A stretch of DNA of 8,685 nt from Chthoniobacterales bacterium. GTDB lineage: Bacteria; Verrucomicrobiota; Verrucomicrobiia; Chthoniobacterales; UBA10450. Below the pieces are notes generated by a model. The model did no database searches, had not been told where the DNA came from, and saw only the letters and a list, made by a program, of their open reading frames with translations. Both the position numbers and the translations under genes were made by a program. Below, in pieces: positions 6,608 to 8,685 of this stretch (the stretch's first letter is position 1; each line of letters begins with the position of its first letter). The stretch is taken from the NCBI GenBank assembly GCA_025980625.1, contig JAICXG010000112.1:1-8685 (forward strand), in the 5' to 3' direction.

Positions 6608-7840
6608 CTAGGGAAGATGGCCATCTAGGAAAGAAAGGACGTCACCTGCGATCAAAACCGTTGCGTTTCCCGGTTGACCGTCGGGAGTGTCCCAATATGC
6701 GAATGCATGTTCATTGTCACCGGGTATCGTAATGATCCGATATAATGCTGGATCGATCGAAAGATTTTCCAGTGCGCATTGCATGTCCACGATCTGATGG
6801 TACGGCATCGTATCGTGTTCGCTATTGATGAACAGAGCCGGACGGAAGGGTCTGTCAGACGTAGGTTGATGAAGCATATAAAGAGGCGAAACGGTCCATT
6901 GGCTGGGCCCGCCATTCGGATCGATACGCACACAGGTATTAGTATAGCTCTCGATGATCTCCATAAACCCAGGCAGCGGATCGGGACCTCCATAGTGTTC
7001 TGGAGTGCGGTCCGGGAAATCATAGGCGCCGGAGAGACATACGATTGCGTCTGGGCGGTCGTCGCCGGTGGAGTTCCAAAAAGGCCAAACATTAGTGACG
7101 GTAGTGTCGAACGCCACGAACGCAGCATGGCTCGCTCCGCCTGAACCCCCAATTACGACTACTTTGCCGTTGCAATGGGGATCACTTCTTGCGGCTCTTA
7201 TGATTGCTTTGACAGCATTCGTTTGTTGCGGCGGTCGCCCTGAGGTAGGGTCGTCGTGACACGTTTGTCCTTGAATCAACCCGCATGGGGCCAGTGGAAA
7301 ATCAGCCACAAGCGTGTAGTAGCCGGCCTTTTGAAGATCGAGTGCGGGTTGCAGAAGTAATCCCGAAAATGGGCTGCCGGTGGCGAAGTGACCTTCATGT
7401 AGGATGATAGCAGCAGGCCATTTCGGTCCACCCGAAGTCGGTTCATAAACTCGCCACTGCAGAACGACAGCAGTCCTTTCGCCGTTTTCGTCCTGCGGCT
7501 GAAATTCGTCGGGAATGGGTGTCGCCAAGGGTGGAGAACCGGTCGGATAAGGACTGGCTGGGCAGGGCGAAGTGGGACAAGGCCCAAAGACCGATGGTTC
7601 ACAGGGAGGGGTGGGCGTAATTGTCGGCGTCGCTGTGCATGTAGGTGTTGGCGTCGGCGTCCCCTGTGCCCGCACCGGCGGTGCAAGCTTAATCGCGAAG
7701 AGCACGCACAGAATGGAAGCGGCGACCGCACAGGCCGAGACAAAGGCCTCTCGAACTATTATCCGCCGAGTTGTCGGGCAAGCTTTTTGCTGCGGGGTTT
7801 CCGGTACTGACTCGCTGGTGTTATCGTCGATTGGCTCCAT
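6608..7840 (-). CDS. Exported alpha/beta-hydrolase with Thr-Pro linker
   Basis: From the ATG at 7840 the protein has 410 residues. A 31-residue charged N-region with T24-R25-R26 precedes a hydrophobic segment (about 32-51) and a possible cleavage site after A58. A Thr-Pro linker (61-79) follows, then a Cys/Pro-rich stretch to about 110. The catalytic region is alpha/beta-hydrolase-like. ILHEGHF (146-152) resembles an oxyanion strand, GGSGG (231-235) is a nucleophile elbow with S233, D343 lies in INSEHD, and H378 lies in GDNEHAF. The substrate is not evident; esterase or lipase/dienelactone-hydrolase-like activity is plausible. Ten cysteines follow the linker start, consistent with disulfides outside the cytoplasm. 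A GTG at 7897 is in frame, but ATG 7840 is preferred because AAAGGA sits seven bases upstream. It is the likely first gene of a two-gene unit with the PATR protein. Confidence 0.8.
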   Translation of the reverse strand: MEPIDDNTSESVPETPQQKACPTTRRIIVREAFVSACAVAASILCVLFAIKLAPPVRAQGTPTPTPTCTATPTITPTPPCEPSVFGPCPTSPCPASPYPTGSPPLATPIPDEFQPQDENGERTAVVLQWRVYEPTSGGPKWPAAIILHEGHFATGSPFSGLLLQPALDLQKAGYYTLVADFPLAPCGLIQGQTCHDDPTSGRPPQQTNAVKAIIRAARSDPHCNGKVVVIGGSGGASHAAFVAFDTTVTNVWPFWNSTGDDRPDAIVCLSGAYDFPDRTPEHYGGPDPLPGFMEIIESYTNTCVRIDPNGGPSQWTVSPLYMLHQPTSDRPFRPALFINSEHDTMPYHQIVDMQCALENLSIDPALYRIITIPGDNEHAFAYWDTPDGQPGNATVLIAGDVLSFLDGHLP

Positions 7841-7847
7841 GGAGTTT

Positions 7848-7853
7848 TCCTTT
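7848..7853 (-). promoter_or_regulatory. Ribosome binding site fixing the hydrolase start
   Basis: On the minus strand AAAGGA lies seven bases before the ATG at 7840. It is the clearest Shine-Dalgarno match among the starts in this window, and it argues against the upstream in-frame GTG at 7897. Confidence 0.65.
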
Positions 7854-7945
7854 CGGGTGTTGACGCGTGCGGGAAAATGGATTGCCAACGCTCGCACGGG
7901 CCGCAGGAGATTTCTCGTTCACGGGGTATTGCATTTCGCGGCGAG

Positions 7946-7981
7946 GAGAACAGAAAACAGAGGGAGAGGTCAAGTTTTTTT
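7946..7981 (-). promoter_or_regulatory. Possible promoter of the hydrolase-PATR unit
   Basis: Read on the minus strand, an A7 tract (7981-7975) directly precedes TTGACC (7974-7969), a 5/6 match to the -35 consensus, like an UP element next to a -35. Seventeen bases further on, the -10 position reads GTTCTC (7951-7946), a poor match. The leader to the ATG would be about 100 bases. The -35 and A-tract are suggestive, but the -10 is the weak point. Confidence 0.3.
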
Positions 7982-8097
7982 CCCAAAAGCTTTTCGGGCA
8001 AATCATAGCCAGCTCACAGCCCGGCTGGTGGGTATCAGATTAGCGGTCGGTCAGTCCCGCGGGGTCTTTCGTTGTTGCGCTTTCACGCTCACGGCGA

Positions 8098-8223
8098 TGG
8101 CGCGATTGCTCTGCCGGGTAATGCGAGGAGCATTTGCGATGCTGCAAGAAAGCTTTCCGGTGGTGCGAGGCCGTTTCCCGGTCGTGTAACGCCATTTCCC
8201 ATTGTGTAAGGGCCGTTTCCGAT
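8098..8223. repeat. Six in-phase 21-bp degenerate tandem repeats
   Basis: Units of exactly 21 bp start at 8098, 8119, 8140, 8161, 8182 and 8203. A diverged seventh may follow at 8224-8244. Most carry a TG(C/T)(G/A)A segment followed by a TTTCC core, for example GGCCGTTTCCCGG and CGCCATTTCCCAT. Since 21 is seven codons, the minus strand reads as heptapeptides: IGNGPYT, MGNGVTR, PGNGLAP, PESFLAA, SQMLLAL, PGRAIAP. There are no spacers, so this is not a CRISPR array. No credible start codon or family supports translation. Confidence 0.7.
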
Positions 8224-8280
8224 CTGCGACACCGGATAACTCTCTACAGAACAGGAAACAGAGCTACTGAGTACGTGCGT

Positions 8281-8328
8281 TCCCAAAGTGCGTTTGGGAC
8301 ATCTACAGACGGTTCAGTTTTCCGAACC
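8281..8328 (-). repeat. Two hairpins downstream of ftsH
   Basis: TCCCAAA (8281-8287) pairs with TTTGGGA (8293-8299) around a five-base loop, and GGTTC (8311-8315) pairs with GAACC (8324-8328) around eight bases. Neither is followed by a T-run in the ftsH direction, so an intrinsic terminator is not established. A direct repeat GTGCGTT (8275-8281 and 8288-8294) overlaps the first hairpin. Confidence 0.4.
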
Positions 8329-8342
8329 TTGGATGAAGCTGG

Positions 8343-8685
8343 CTAGGCTGGCGCGCCGCTCAGGCCGCCGGGAAGCGGCGGGGTCACGTCGGGGGCGACG
8401 ACGACTTGTTTGGGCGGTTTCTCGGGAGTCAGTTTCTCGCCCGTGCTGGGCGGGCCGGGCGGCGGATTGAGCAGCCGGCCGTGCTCGATGATTTCACGGA
8501 TCTGCGAGCCGTCGAGAGTTTCAAATTCAAGAAGGGCCCGGGCTATGACCTCGAGCTTGTCGCGATTGGCGCTCAGGATATCGGTAGCGCGGACGTAGGC
8601 GTCATCGACCAGTTTGCGCACTTCGTGATCGATCTGCTCGGCGGTCGCTTCGCTGTAATCGCGGGCGCGCGAGATGTCGCGGCCG
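8343..8685 (-). CDS. ftsH: ATP-dependent zinc metalloprotease FtsH, C-terminal part (5' end outside window)
   Basis: The last 114 codons of a gene that runs off the window are visible; the first complete codon in the window is Gly at 8684-8682. FtsH is a membrane-anchored AAA+ zinc protease that degrades misassembled membrane proteins and short-lived regulators. The visible part is the M41 peptidase C-terminal helical region. It reads GRDISRARDYSEATAEQIDHE, then VRKLVDDAYVRATDIL, NRDKLEVIARALLEFETLDG and IREIIEHGRL, the familiar ending of the family. A Pro-rich tail of about 37 residues, ending GGLSGAPA, follows. The AAA+ module, the HEXXH zinc site and the transmembrane segments lie beyond the edge. 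The gene faces the hydrolase, but 502 bp of non-coding repeat-bearing DNA separate them, so a shared operon is unlikely. Confidence 0.9.
   Translation of the reverse strand, partial: GRDISRARDYSEATAEQIDHEVRKLVDDAYVRATDILSANRDKLEVIARALLEFETLDGSQIREIIEHGRLLNPPPGPPSTGEKLTPEKPPKQVVVAPDVTPPLPGGLSGAPA

Larger units (their letters stand above)
7841..8342. other. 502-bp gene-free region between ftsH and the hydrolase
   Basis: No convincing coding sequence is present on either strand; the small open frames lack family features and ribosome binding sites. From the ftsH side (high coordinates) it holds two small hairpins, six 21-bp tandem repeats (8098-8223), an unremarkable stretch (about 8000-8097), and a perfect AAAAGCTTTT palindrome (7985-7994). 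Next to that palindrome are a T7 run (7975-7981) and a candidate -35 box. The final 130 bases before the hydrolase ATG look like an untranslated leader. Confidence 0.6.

Noticed and set aside
6738..6748. A TATAAT on the + strand inside the hydrolase gene
   Set aside because: It is antisense within a coding region with no gene starting downstream on that strand.
8098..8223. CRISPR-like array
   Set aside because: Repeats are contiguous at 21 bp with no unique spacers, and no cas genes are present.

Overview
The window most likely comes from a member of the Verrucomicrobiota, perhaps a Spartobacteria/Chthoniobacterales-like soil lineage. This is an inference. It rests on the moderately GC-rich coding style, a secreted PATR-type protein with the NWSxGTIPNG opening and the SYEGGDGNDL-type C-terminus common in that phylum, a Thr-Pro linker exported hydrolase, a baeRF/host-attachment family protein, and palindrome-rich intergenic DNA. 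No rRNA or tRNA is present to confirm it.

Left half, + strand: an NtrC-type sigma-54-dependent response regulator (91-1437); a GlgX-type glycogen debranching enzyme (1565-3853); a 153-residue baeRF/host-attachment family protein (4030-4491); and a short ribosome hibernation factor of the HPF/RaiA family (4510-4842). The last two lie 18 bp apart. The hibernation gene has a perfect extended -10 element (TGGTATAAT) ending only five bases before its ATG, so it is probably transcribed on its own as a leaderless mRNA. Glycogen mobilisation, a release-factor-like protein and ribosome hibernation together suggest a starvation or stationary-phase neighbourhood. Shared regulation is not demonstrated.

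Middle: 4843-5000 is a convergent intergenic region. Its first 85 bases consist of three back-to-back stem-loops with no oligo-T tail.

Right half, - strand: a 5'-truncated ftsH (8343 to the window edge) encodes the last 114 residues of the membrane AAA+ protease. A 502-bp gene-free stretch (7841-8342) follows, holding six in-phase 21-bp degenerate tandem repeats, small hairpins and a possible promoter. Then come two genes for exported proteins 50 bp apart: an alpha/beta-hydrolase behind a signal segment and a Thr-Pro linker (7840-6608), and a PATR-repeat protein with no autotransporter barrel (6557-5001).

The strongest candidates for something new are the baeRF-HPF pair with its leaderless promoter, the triple hairpin after hpf, the 21-bp array after ftsH, and the PATR/hydrolase exported pair. 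None amounts to a demonstrated new system from sequence alone.
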